Shown: piece after piece, positions 1-9,909 of the stretch
Layout of the letters: every line of letters begins with the position of its first letter
Position numbering within the stretch: position 1 is the stretch's first letter
NCBI GenBank assembly: GCA_002633005.1
Contig: NMRA01000936.1
Span: forward strand, 65,049-93,787
Length of the DNA: 28,739 nucleotides
Direction of reading: 5' to 3'
Source: Phoronis australis
Taxonomy: Eukaryota; Phoronida; Phoronidae
The notes under the pieces: generated by a model
Told to the model about the DNA's origin: nothing
Database searches by the model: none
Seen by the model: the letters and a program-made list of their open reading frames with translations, nothing else
Program-made: the position numbers and the translations under genes

Positions 1-891
1 CCCTCTCATCTTGTTGGCGGGAGACCTAGTTTAGGGATCTGAGAAGGCCGGCTGGTGAGCAAGGCAGAATGTTATGACGGGATCGAGGAACGGGTTCGCA
101 CTCAACCGCAAAAAAAATATATATAGAAGAACATATTTTTTATGTTTTTATTTTGATGCCCCACACTTGACGCGAGGGAACTGATAGGTGAAGTCAAACC
201 AATTTTAACCCTCCTCATTCCCTGAATTGAATTTTCAGTCACGCGTATTTTTACTAAAACTGTGTTCAACAGACTGAACGGGTTGACGAGTGCCACTTGG
301 ACTCCGTTAGAGTCAATGGTGCATATGGTTGAGTGTGCGGAAGGACCAGGGGCCCGGCCACCGCGAGAGGGCACTCACAATGGCTATACGTGACACTGTA
401 CGTGTGGTTAATAAGTTAGCTGTTTCACTGCTGTAACATTGAGGGCCTGCGCTCCCATGCAGTGAGTTGTGCTTATTGTTGCAAACAGTGTGGGTGGGGC
501 GACGTTCCCCCTCTGGACTGAACATGAAGTACCACCTCCAACACTCACTCACTACCACTAAACTCAATTTAAGTTTGACTTTGTGCAGCAATCGATGTTC
601 GCCCCAGTAGTAGTAGTTTTGCAATCGGATATCCATTTATAAAAAAGGTAAAATCGTGATTTGCAACGCGTGAAATCAATGCCTGGTTGGAGAATGGGTT
701 ACGAATATTTGAGCTCATTGCCCGAAGTGGTTTTATTTGAAAAATGTCAATGATTTGAAATACTTTAAACAAGGGTCAAGGTGAATACCAGCTTGAATGG
801 TAACTCTTGGAGCTAACAGTAGGACAGCGCCCCCTTACACAATTTAATTTCGTTACTAGTCAACAGCCGAGTAACTTAGTAATACAAGAGA
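1..891. other. No recognisable gene; AT-rich unique DNA
   Basis: I find no convincing coding frame here. The frames that stay open on the minus strand overlap each other and have no recognisable composition or motif. A short A-run and TA-repeat sits near 109-124. The stretch ends at the CRE-like box that opens the first copy of the left-hand repeat family. Confidence 0.5.
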
Positions 892-899
892 TGACGTCA
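892..899 (+). promoter_or_regulatory. CRE-like palindrome TGACGTCA, copy 1
   Basis: A perfect 8-bp CRE/ATF-type palindrome whose last A begins an ATG. The same box heads copies 2 and 4, and a one-base variant heads copy 3. The repeated position makes it a shared element of the repeat family. Binding by CREB/ATF factors is only an inference from the motif, since an 8-mer alone can occur by chance. Confidence 0.4.
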
Positions 900-1102
900 T
901 GGATACGTCAGTTTTATCACGGTTTCAAGTCCTTGTTTAAAAGTTTGTGACTGCCCTCACCACCACGCAGTAGCACCCCTGAACTTTTTGACGATCCGTA
1001 TTGTCAGCTGGTGAGGCACAGCCAGTATCACGAATGAACAGTCCGCCGTTGCTCGAGGTAAGCTAAATAGCTTAGGAGTATAAACTTATAAGTGTACAAC
1101 TA

Positions 1103-1242
1103 AAGCGAGCTTTTGATTTAGACCATTACCGATGCAAAATTGATTTCAACTTGTTCCTTTACGCACAAAATAACGGACTGTTAATTCTTTCGCGGCCTTG
1201 AAATCACCTATTTGACTAAAGAACAATTTGAGACCAATAACA
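1103..1242 (+). repeat. Diverged direct repeat of 12376-12630
   Basis: Two stretches match the second location in the same order. AAGC.A.CTTTTGATTT is followed by TT.AACTTGTTCCT, and GTTCTTTCGC (here with TAATTCTTTCGC) is followed by AATTTGAGACCAAT. The other location has about 115 extra bases between the two stretches. This piece lies in the intron-like gap between blocks E1 and E2 of copy 1, so the 12.4-kb match probably marks a further decayed copy of the module. Confidence 0.55.
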
Positions 1243-1446
1243 GAATGATAAATGGTCCAAGCCAAAACTTTCAGACAGATGACGGACTAAGAGTCGCTAA
1301 GTTGAAATGTTTACGAACACTTCTCACTTGACCAAAGACCAAAAAATAGCAATGTTAACTTAATCTTTTAGAATTACAATGACTTCAAGATTCGTGGTTA
1401 TAACTATTTCAAGAGAAACCATCATTGGTATGGTGCTCGAAAGTAG

Positions 1447-2520
1447 CTTATCTCCTATTGTAATCAGACGGCCAGTGCCCTTTCTAAGAAATTGTTGGCA
1501 TGGAAACCGGGTTTAAAGATGGACACGTTACAAAATGACAATAAGAACTTGATGAAACTTTTGCCGCCGTGAAATCTGATTAATGCTCTTGTCAGGTGTT
1601 TCCAAGTAGCACCCAACGATAGCAGCGTATTGTTTTACAGTATCGGCAATTTTAGCAGTCAACGGTATTCAGACAAGTCACCGACAGGGAACGTGAAATT
1701 ATAAGCTTTCATGGCGAGAAGCAACCAGTGGCGGGTTTGTAAACCGTTGTTGAGTTCAAATCTCTTAATATTGCTACGACTTTTGAAAATGACTCAATCG
1801 ATTAAAATTGTCACTAATAACTGTTATACTCCGCAGTTAGGTCATGCTTTATGTCCTCTTTCATTATATGGGCAATGTTCGAGCTTCAGCAAATAAACGT
1901 GATGGCTCGCCGGGCCAGTTGGCTTGATATGAGACCACATCCACATAGGGTCTATATGTGAAAGTTTACTGGCCCGGCCGAAAAATCCACTGGCCCCGGG
2001 CAAAGTCAGCGTGTATTTTGAGCGCTATACATGGGGTACAATTCTATCTCTTGGTATGAAAAAGGGTCGCGTTTTTCGTTTTGGCCTGGTATAAGTATCC
2101 ACCCACGGTTCAAGTTGGAAACCCAGCTACAACCCCGCCACCTATCCAGGTACAGCCCCGCCAAATCCAGGGTTTCCTGCACAAGTTGTCACCACAGTGC
2201 ACAAAAACTTGAAGTGTAATTTTAAAACTTGATATCACTGAAGTAAAGTTGGCCAAAATGTACGAAGAAAAGAGAGTAGCGGACGGTTGCGACCATGACC
2301 TTTATTGGTTGAGATGCTCAGTTGGCATTCATGAAACAGGGTATTAGTGCAATAAGTTTAGTACCTCGCTAGGCCTATACAAGCAAGACTTCACGAGATT
2401 GAGAGAGATATTCCCGTATATTTTAAATGAAAGCAGGTGATTTTGGTCGCATGGTTTTCAGTCTAACCGCGAGACACCTACTGAACTCTACTCGGGTAAG
2501 CGTAATCAAGGTACGTCTTC
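1447..2520. other. No recognisable gene; contains a foldback
   Basis: I see no exon-like block with matching splice signals and protein-like composition. A 61-codon frame at 1711-1896 has nothing to support it. The notable structure is the GC-rich foldback at 1909-1978, described separately. Confidence 0.45.
1909..1978. repeat. Two-tier inverted repeat (hairpin)
   Basis: The outer arms GCCGGGCCAGT (1909-1919) and ACTGGCCCGGC (1968-1978) are perfectly complementary over 11 bp. Inside them ATATGAGACC (1927-1936) pairs with GGTCTATAT (1949-1957) with one bulged base, leaving a loop of about 12 nt. The whole folds to a stem of about 70 nt with one asymmetric internal loop. This is the size range of a small-RNA precursor, but also of a palindromic transposon remnant. 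A third related GC-rich string lies just downstream near 1991-2000. Confidence 0.6.
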
Positions 2521-2886
2521 ATGATACACGAGCACAGGACATGTGTTCACACTTCTTATTTCACTCTTCACAATGAAAACAAATTGATGACTGGGCTCCT
2601 GACAGTTAGGAGTCCAGCACAGAGGGGGGAGGGTTGGTGGTGTTCGCCGTTAACAAAATCCAATGTTTGTAACACTAACGTAGTCCAGTCGATGACTGGA
2701 AACATTCCCCTCAAAAGAAAGATTATCATTGACATCAGCTTGGTTTGGTTTTCATTCACAGTTCTAACTTCCCGCCGACGAAAATGTAGTTATTTCAAGT
2801 CAACAAATCACGAACAGTTGCCGGAGGCGTCAAAAGTTTGGTTACCTGTTCACGTTTACGTTGGAAGTATTTCACACAGACACTAG
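2521..2886 (+). other. Unassigned 121-codon open frame, doubtful
   Basis: This is the longest uninterrupted ATG frame in the left half. It has no signal peptide, repeat or family motif that I recognise, and an overlapping minus-strand frame is open over part of it. Neither end shows splice signals. Near 2594-2616 the DNA contains a small hairpin (CTCCT...AGGAG). I record it only because of its length; chance opening is a reasonable explanation. Confidence 0.12.
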
Positions 2887-3234
2887 AAATGTGTCTGTCG
2901 TAACTGAGATGCTACGCGCTCAGTTAGCCACACGAAATTGCCAGTGCCTTTGAGCACACAGTTTTATGCGTGTATATCTGATGGAGACTTGAACTGTGAC
3001 TCGAAGACATTTCGATCGCCTGTTTAGTAGTAGGCCTAAAATAAAATATCAAATCATCTCTTTATTTTATTGAGATGATTACAGAAACGTGTGTTTAAAG
3101 GTAGGAACTACACAAAACACAAAACCAAGAAAAAGAAACATTATTATGAGAGCGAAAAACGTTCCTGGAAATTTGTAATCCCGTGCGTTCTCGTAGCATT
3201 GGTGACGTAGTGAGGCAAACAGCAAAACAAGCGA
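2887..3234. other. Spacer with a 14-mer shared with copy 3
   Basis: The 14-mer GTGTCTGTCGTAAC at 2891-2904 recurs exactly at 8923-8936. A shorter form, GTCTGTCGT, is at 3698-3706. In copies 2 and 3 this motif sits about 40-50 bases before block E3. That suggests the stretch after 2891 is the decayed E3 region of copy 1. No open exon is visible here. Confidence 0.3.
3052..3080. repeat. Perfect 9-bp hairpin
   Basis: AATCATCTC (3052-3060) and GAGATGATT (3072-3080) are exactly complementary around an 11-nt loop made only of T and A. It lies in AT-rich spacer upstream of copy 2. No T-run makes it look like a terminator, and its role is unknown. Confidence 0.5.
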
Positions 3235-3242
3235 TGACGTCA
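3235..3242 (+). promoter_or_regulatory. CRE-like palindrome TGACGTCA, copy 2
   Basis: An exact TGACGTCA, again overlapping the candidate start codon at 3242-3244. Both this copy and copy 3 continue with a related string (TTTTGTCA.GGTTTC), so the box is part of a longer conserved block. Because it coincides with the ATG it could be a promoter-proximal element or simply conserved start context. Confidence 0.4.
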
Positions 3243-3462
3243 TGATTACATTTTGTCATGGTTTCAGGCATTGGAAATGCTGGCCGGCGGCAACAGTTGT
3301 CACCCCCAACAGCCGGCATCGTGAGAGAACAGTTCTTGCACGAAGTAAGTAGAGTAAAGAGTAGGTTAGATGTCTAGTTAAAGTTGGAACCTAAAAGATG
3401 GATAAAATAATCGCGACATTTATGTTCTAGGTTACCACAAAGTCAAGGATCACGGTAGCCAT

Positions 3463-3606
3463 GACTGGAGTGCTTCACGTAAGGGACCGTTCTCCAGTAT
3501 GTATTAATGTGGTATTTTTGGTTGTCGTTAAAACATGTTTCCCACATTTTTATTGAATGTGTGACGGAATTNGGCTGGAGTGTTTCACGTAAGTGACCGT
3601 TCTCCA
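3463..3606 (+). repeat. Local 34-bp direct duplication next to an N
   Basis: Positions 3463-3496 recur at 3573-3606 with three differences in 34 bases. Both contain CTGGAGTG.TTCACGTAAG and GACCGTTCTCCA. The second copy begins immediately after the ambiguous base at 3572. It duplicates the end of block E2, including the H-x-W region and the GTAAG donor-like site. It may be a real duplication or a join of two alleles or reads made at the N. Confidence 0.7.
3572..3572. other. Ambiguous base (N), possible assembly join
   Basis: A single N directly precedes the second copy of the 34-bp duplication. The other two Ns in the window also sit at repeat boundaries, so I read it as a probable contig or read join, not a random miscall. 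Confidence 0.5.
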
Positions 3607-4934
3607 AACATTCTGGTAAGTCAACCATTAACTTTATTCTTTCACGGAGTATTTTAAAATTTCATTAATAGTACGATCCAAAGTTCGCCGATAAAATGTC
3701 TGTCGTCATCAAGTATACCGATATGTCATAATATATTTGCAGGTGTCGTTTTCAACACCTTTCATCCACAACACGAGTGCGTCTGACAATGCCAACGTCA
3801 ACGGAGAACGCATCGATGTAATACTTCAAGCAAGTAGTATGTCTCCAATCAGGAATGCTATTGGAAAACATTAATTTCGTTTCGTTTTCATCAAGTATCT
3901 GAAGATGGGAAGCAGTACAAATAAAAGAACTATAAAATGTTCACCGCCGTCGTAAAACTGACGTAAACGCTTAACAGATTTTTAATATCTATGTTTCACA
4001 ACAGGAGCGTGTTTAACAAGTCTCTGCAGTACAATAGCTACCAGTTTTCTCCATCAACATGGGGCGTGTTCTCAGGCCGAAAATAATTAGGCACTAGCTT
4101 GAGAATTATCTGATTACATGTTTTAATTGCTTAATTTAAAACAAGTAAATGTAAATAATTATATTTTAATTATGTGCCTTTTTATTTTTTATTTGGTTTT
4201 CCCATTGACGACCCTGAAGGACAAATAGAATAAAGTACAACAAAAAGTTTTAATATATGATCGATCATGTCACTGTGCTCTATTTCAGTACAAAAGTTTC
4301 CTCGACTCCACAATTAGGAAATTAACACCAACGTTAGAAGACCCAGGAGACACGAAGGAGAAGGTTACACAGTAAGTAGCTATTGTATTTGTTGACTGAA
4401 TGAGGAAGTTAGTAAGTCATACAATCTCTATTTCTGTGGAAGCTCTAATAATAGGCAAGAGTCACGCAATTCACAACATTGTACTTTTCATTTTAGATGT
4501 CTTAGATAGACGAAATGTCATCTTGGACAGAACACACGTCTGGCGCTACTAGTTCTTTGAAAGAACAAAGCATCGTGGTACAAACTTGCAAGCTGTTCTA
4601 CAGTAAACGGGTGTAATGAGGTTGGTATCCAATATAATATTGTGACAGAAAGCAAAGAAAATAATGAGATTTAAAATTAATACTGATAACATTTTTCTTT
4701 TTTTACTTTAAAGGGATATTTATAGTTGTCCACAAAACTTCTCATTTTTGCAACGTTGATAATTTACTGATGCCAACGTTCTTTTTAATGTATACGACGT
4801 GTTATTTTGAAACTAGTTGTTTTATGGAATCTATGCCATTTTATTTCACTTCAAGTTCTGCTCGTGTTCCGTTTTCAAACAATTGACCTTCAGAATGAAA
4901 GCGTGTTCCTATAAATTAATGAAATGCGTCGCTA

Positions 4935-4960
4935 CACAGGGTGGCCCAAAAGTAAAACGC
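4935..4960 (+). mobile_element. Mariner-like terminal sequence, single end
   Basis: After a TA dinucleotide (4933-4934) comes CACAGGGTGGCCCAAAAGTA. It closely resembles the terminal inverted repeats of Tc1/mariner-type elements, which commonly read as CAGGGTGGNCCAAAAGT and insert at TA. I cannot find the matching reverse-complement end in the window, nor transposase motifs downstream. At best it is a truncated or decayed copy. Evidence is one short motif only. Confidence 0.3.
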
Positions 4961-5370
4961 CACTCTATATTGAAAGTGTACGTACTGGGCTCATGAATAT
5001 TTATGAAAAGTACTTAAGACGACATTTATATTTACTTTTCTTCTGTCTTTTTGTGCATTGAAAAACTTTATTTTGAAAAGTTATAATTTTCATGAACTTT
5101 ATAAAACAGCCACTCATAAGGGCTTGTGCCCATTTCTCCAAGCTGAAAAGATGCAAGGAATATCGCTTAATTTGTGAATGGAAAGAAATAAACAAAGTTA
5201 ACAGTGGAGACGAATGTCACCTTCACTGACTTCTTGAAAACATTTACACAAATTTGTGTTACCTAATTTCACCAGCAGCCATATACTCCGTCGCTCGGGA
5301 TCGTTGACCTCTACAAAGTAATTTTAAGTTGTATGTTTGGGGCTTTAATATTGTAACATGCTGGCTTAGC

Positions 5371-5448
5371 GGGGAGCACGTGTCCCCTGTAACTTGCAAG
5401 TGCCAGGATGAAGCCATGGCGACCGCCATAGACACATGACAGGGGACA
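5371..5448. repeat. Cluster of competing inverted repeats
   Basis: TGTCCCCTGT (5381-5390) is exactly complementary to ACAGGGGACA (5439-5448). Between them lie the palindrome CTTGCAAG and a small hairpin ATGGC-GACC-GCCAT (5416-5429). The left arm can also pair with the GGGGA just upstream (5371-5375) across a central CACGTG E-box. The left arm therefore has two exclusive partners. Function is unknown; a structured RNA or a transposon remnant are both possible. Confidence 0.5.
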
Positions 5449-8178
5449 GAAGGCAGTCGAAAAAAGAAAGACACGTCGAAATATGTAGAAGAGAGAAACT
5501 TTAAGAGACTATTTGTCAACGGACATTGTTGCATTTACCCTTTGAGGGCCCTAGCTAAGACGTTATTTATTAGGGGTAGGGGTATTTTTGCATTTTGCAG
5601 TGTAGATTGCCTAAGCGTCTGTTAAAACGTTTTCCTAACAATATATATTTCGAAAAAATCGATTTGCTTAGATTTTCCAGGACAAATTAATTCACACTCC
5701 ACTCTGGCAAGGTATAATGGAGCCATCTGTCCCTCTCTTTCGCCCTATCACTTGCTATAGACAATTAGAAACTAATCTTAGATGCAGGTTGAACTTTCCG
5801 AAAAACCTGTTTCTTCCTACCAGCAAACTGAACCAGAAGATGAAATCGGTGTTGACGTGAATTTTGCCGTCAGTTAATGAAATTCAACCGGTTCTGCCTC
5901 ATTTGCCAACCAGAGAGGTGGGAGGGGGACCATAGAACTACACTCTTTCAAAGTGTACGTTCAAACCACAACCCTAATAAAGTGAAAATTCCCAAACTGG
6001 GACGGCTAACCGATTGTATTTTGAGCTTTGGCCGTATTTTCACCTTCCAAAATAGAGGAAATTATAAGCGAAGCTTCCAAGACGACGTTTGAAGTTTCCA
6101 AGGTGACGTTCCATCTACTATACTTCTCAATTCCAATTCGATGCAATTTCTCTCCGAATGTCTCTGAATTTCACAGCCCGCGATAGGAGTTTTTAAAATT
6201 ACTTTCATAGCTTTAAAAGAGTGGTTTTGGCAGTACATTTTTTGGCAAACTAATAAATTGAATTGCGAAAATAATCCCTTAACATATCAAAATCATACCT
6301 TAATCGCGAGATGTGTGCATTGTATTCAAGTCTAGAAAGTGCCCCTTTCTCGCGAAATGTTGAAACATGGGTACCCAAGTTTTTGATGGCTGCCTCCCCC
6401 GCCTGAGTTCTGCCCCCCAAATACCAAAAGTCCGCAACCCTATGACGGGTGGTAGGAAGTTGGCGATGACCAGAGGAAAGTGGAAGTGTTGACGATAGGA
6501 AAGAACCTGAAATTAGGGCTCACAAAGGTGGCAAAAATCTGCCGTAGTCAAATTAGTTTGTGTCCCGCAACCGTGTCTACCTTCCTTGCTCTGAGGCTTG
6601 ACATATGATCTGGTATTGAGATATCGACGAACAACGAATTTTCGTCTTCCTCCAGGAAAATTGAACTCCAAATATGTTGACAAGGGTACAATTTCTGGCA
6701 CCCAAGTGGATACCATCCAGAGGATTTAACTCATTTGCGTAATAAAAGTTACAATTACACACTTGCATGATAAATAAACGTAAGCAACCGACTACTCATC
6801 GCAATGGCAAAGAATCACTGAGGGCACACTCCAGATCGGAAAAGTGGGCAAATCCATTTTTGATGTGTGCACATTTCAAAATCTACAGAAATTAAACTCT
6901 TGCAGGTATAGCAGATTTAGGGTCGGTCAACCCAATAAACTCTAAAGCATTGTCTTCAGTCGCGGATTGTCTCGATGTTCTTGTTGGTTACAGAAGTAGA
7001 ATCATATCGAGGCAAGAAATATTATGAGAGTAAAAGGCCATATTCGATTTTTCTTTTCAACCCTTTGTAACAGGGAAAAACAAAGCTAAACGAGAAAAAA
7101 GTGTATGGAACGCAGTGTAATTGTAAATCGAATAACTACCTCAATGAATTCCGATCAAACAACTCATATTTTGTTATTGAAAACTCCTAAGGAAAAAAGA
7201 AGCGAAATTTTTCATCATTCCGTCGCCAATTTCACTGCAAACTTGAAGTCTATTTTGTAAAACAAAGAACTACTTCAAGTTAACGTAGAACACTTGAAAT
7301 CTACTCAGAATGTGTCGGTAATCATATCAAACTACAATGTATTTAACTGCTTCCCACCGTTCGCTTTTTTTCTACACACACAAAAACGGCTTGAACAAGA
7401 AAATAGGGTACCCATCAAGACATGCTCGAATAGATTTTCTATTAGTTACTTGAGTAACGCTTGATTAGGCCATCTTTAACGTTGAACAATATATACGAGC
7501 TTTCGATGACTGCCAATCAGAAACTTTCCTATTGCGACTGGATTTTTGAAAGAAATAAATGAAGCAAATTTTTTTGCCGATGCGCCGCCAGTTTGTCACT
7601 GACAAAAGTACCGATGGTAAAACGGCCTCGTCCACGAGTGGGCTCGTTTGAAACTGTCACAAAACATGCTGTGGAAATCGACGACATTTCGTGAGACCAC
7701 TCAAAAATAGCTTTATAGGGACAATTTACGAGAAAGGGGTGTATAACATGGTTGATGACCGATATTAAAGATAATGGCATTTCTGTTTCGTCTGAAAAGA
7801 CCGCATGAGATTACATAGGAAGATAACCGCACTGCATCTAAGGAAGAAAATATACGTTACTATTGGCTTATGAAGTAGAATCCTAATCGATGTGTGTCGG
7901 CCTTAACGTGAGTGCTCTAACAGTTAATGGCAGCAGCGGCAAAAAGAAATTTGGAGGGAATTATACTGAATTCAGCTAGCATGACAACTTGTGCCTTTTT
8001 ACGTCATGTAAGTATTAGGCGAGCTTTTGGTCATTATCACCCTCATTCGATGGAATGTTCGTCATTTTCAGTACGACGTTGCAATGTATACGTAGTAATG
8101 TCACCCGGAAATGGGCGAACTTCGTATCGAATGAGCATAGCTATAATTTATGATGAAATCAAGAAACAAAACAAACGA

Positions 8179-8186
8179 CGACGTCA
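8179..8186 (+). promoter_or_regulatory. CRE-like box, copy 3 (CGACGTCA)
   Basis: One base away from TGACGTCA and at the same place relative to the ATG and the downstream block as in copy 2. The loss of the first T means the palindrome is imperfect, while the core ACGTCATG is kept. Confidence 0.35.
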
Positions 8187-9290
8187 TGTTGACGTTTTGT
8201 CACGGTTTCGTGCTGCCAAATCAAACTGACTTGGGGGGAATTAGCGTCGTGGAAGAGGTGCACGATGTAAGTACAAGAAAGAATACTTTGAATGCCTGTT
8301 ATACTTTTAAAACCAGACAACAAAAATAATGAATAACGTATACTTTTTAGGTTATCAAACTGTTCAAGAGCCATGATTATCAGGAGCGGTAAAAATAACT
8401 ACGGTCACTGGAATGTTGTTTCAAGTAAGTGAAAAATATATAGTAGAGGCTCTTTGGTAAATTCATTAAACTATTCAAACCAAATTCTTTCTTGATTGAG
8501 TATTTGAAGTTATTAATGGGGACAGACTAAGTTGGAAGTATCCGTCATCGTCCATTTAACTAAAATTTTCTTGAGTAGCTCAGTTGTTTCACAAGACTTG
8601 GCATCGCAACAGCTGAAAACATCACTAGGCAACTGGGAAGAAATACTTATTATATCGTTCTTGAGTAAAAATTCCTGCTGTCTGTTCGCAAGATCACGAT
8701 CGGCAAATAAAACGTCACTCTAGCAAGTCAACCTGTGGATCTCTATCTCGAGCAATGACGAACTATCAGTCCTCTGTAAGCCTCACACTTAAGGTACAAT
8801 TTGAAACTAATTTCTAAGTGCTCTACGCCAAAGATTGTTTGTGTGTCGGCAGACTGGTTTATTGCCACTGTGTTTTCGTTAATATCTGACATTACCGCTG
8901 GTGCGTGCCAAAATTCGATGAAGTGTCTGTCGTAACCCAAATGATCGAAATGTTAGTACGTGTATTTTTCAGGTGCCATTTCAAACACGGGCTCCTTAAC
9001 CGGACTCGGCATTGTCATATTCAGCAACCGTCTTTCACCTTCACCGGGCTTTGACAAGGATAAGGTAATCCTTTGACTAGTTACAGCAAACTTTTTGATT
9101 GTTAGAAATTGCTACACTCAATAGATAAAATAATCAAAATAAAGTAGCTGAGAATAAATACGTTGGTATGTCATTGTTCTAACTTTCTAGTACAGATTCC
9201 TCTCACAAGATGTTGCCAACGCCATGTTTCCAATGGGAGAGCGAGCAACATGAGATAATCATCCCTGAGGGAAGTATCCGTAAGTAGCTT
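8179..9290 (+). pseudogene. Gene-like module, copy 3
   Basis: The opening box is CGACGTCATG with ATG at 8186. A 27-codon frame (M-L-T-F-C-H-G-F at the start, G-I-S-V-V-E-E-V-H-D at the end) runs exactly to a GTAAGT donor at 8267. Acceptor TTTTTAG (to 8350) starts E2, which reads on for 13 codons to TAA 8390-8392. In another frame E2 keeps G-H-W and ends S-S-K-stop at 8432, so a frameshift separates it from copies 1 and 2. E3 follows TTTTTCAG at 8972 and is open in one frame to a GTAATC donor at 9065. E4 follows TTTCTAG at 9190, starting Y-R-F-L, with TGA 9251-9253; copy 2's E4 starts Y-K-S-F-L. The order of blocks matches copy 2. The breaks suggest decay or very fast divergence. Confidence 0.4.
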
Positions 9291-9909
9291 AAAGCGTGCA
9301 TTAGATTTCTAGTTAAAGGTTGGAATTAAAAGAAAAAATAGAATAAATCAAGAATTGATATTGATGTTTTAAAATGACATTATCGGAAAGAAAATGATTT
9401 TATGAGAATAGTCCCAGCGGCAGCATCCAAATCGCCTGCCATTGAGGTACTTTAAATTGATTTAAGTGGAAGAGTATTTTAATTAAGTGTATAGTCAAAT
9501 GACCTGCGTTGATTATCGACAGTAAATCTCTGGTAGACAACGGCCATAATTGCCCATTTATTATGAAATCCAAAAAACAAAACGAATTTTATTGTTTAAT
9601 TGTTTTATAGCTCTGGTCAAAGCTAGCAACTTCAAGAAGTGTATCCCACAAAAATACCAAAATGCGTTTTTCGGCAGTAAAAACCATAATGTACATGTAA
9701 GTTACTAAGAAAGTCGGTGTCATAAAAGCTATGGATAGTGGTTGCAATCGCTGTAATGTATCACGGAAAAGGCAGATCTCCAACAACGGATCCCTAGTAA
9801 AAATATACAACATGTTAAAAACTGATTATTCAATGCTTAGTCTATACTTTATTTTTGTCAACAATCTGAGGTAAATTTTAGTGGTGAAAACCTAAGATCG
9901 AGAGAGTGT

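Larger units (their letters stand above)
892..1446 (+). pseudogene. Diverged gene-like module, copy 1 (blocks E1 and E2)
   Basis: This copy starts with TGACGTCATG (ATG at 899), as copy 2 does, but the frame from that ATG stops after 13 codons (TAA 938-940). A block aligning with the end of copy 2's first block runs to a donor, GAG|GTAAGC, at 1058; the alignment has a 4-nt indel. After about 310 bases an acceptor-like TTTTAG (ends 1371) leads into a 24-codon frame, Y-N-D-F-K-I-R-G at its start and H-H-W-Y-G-A-R-K before the stop TAG 1444-1446. The same pattern, Y-x-x-(F/V)-K-x-x-G then H-x-W-x-x-x-R-K, is seen in copy 2. Repeat homology is clear. That it ever coded is inferred, and the early stop argues against an intact gene. 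Confidence 0.4.
3235..4375 (+). pseudogene. Gene-like module, copy 2: best-preserved copy, possibly a small four-block gene
   Basis: Block E1 opens at ATG 3242, inside TGACGTCATG, and runs 34 codons to a strong donor (CACGAA|GTAAGT, intron from 3345). An acceptor, TTCTAG, at 3430 starts E2. Joining 3344 to 3431 keeps the frame and completes a serine codon. The frame then reads Y-H-K-V-K-D-H-G, H-D-W-S-A-S-R-K and ends at TAA 3505-3507, giving 59 residues. Further on, TTTGCAG (to 3742) precedes a 43-codon open frame ending at 3874 (E3). TTTCAG (to 4288) precedes a 28-codon frame beginning Y-K-S-F-L and ending at TAA 4375 (E4). A GTAAGG at the end of E2 could instead be a donor to E3. There is no signal peptide or known domain. 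An alternative E1 frame is also open, so coding status is uncertain; homology to copies 1 and 3 is firm. Confidence 0.4.
4376..8178. other. Long unique spacer, no recognisable gene
   Basis: This stretch separates module copies 2 and 3. Several frames of 60-91 codons are open on either strand (for example 5259-5534 minus, 6513-6716 minus, 7529-7780 minus and 5877-6092 plus). None shows a recognisable domain, and neighbouring frames overlap in conflict. It holds a mariner-like end at 4935, a small palindrome GTTCTTTGAAAGAAC at 4552-4566 and the inverted-repeat cluster at 5371-5448. The rest is AT-rich and featureless to my eye. Confidence 0.45.

Noticed and set aside
5263-5310. Short minus-strand exon with AG/GT borders
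   Set aside because: The acceptor has a poor pyrimidine tract, the exon would be only 48 bases, and no partner exon could be found.
6513-6768. Two overlapping minus-strand frames of 63-67 codons
   Set aside because: They conflict in frame and neither shows a recognisable motif.
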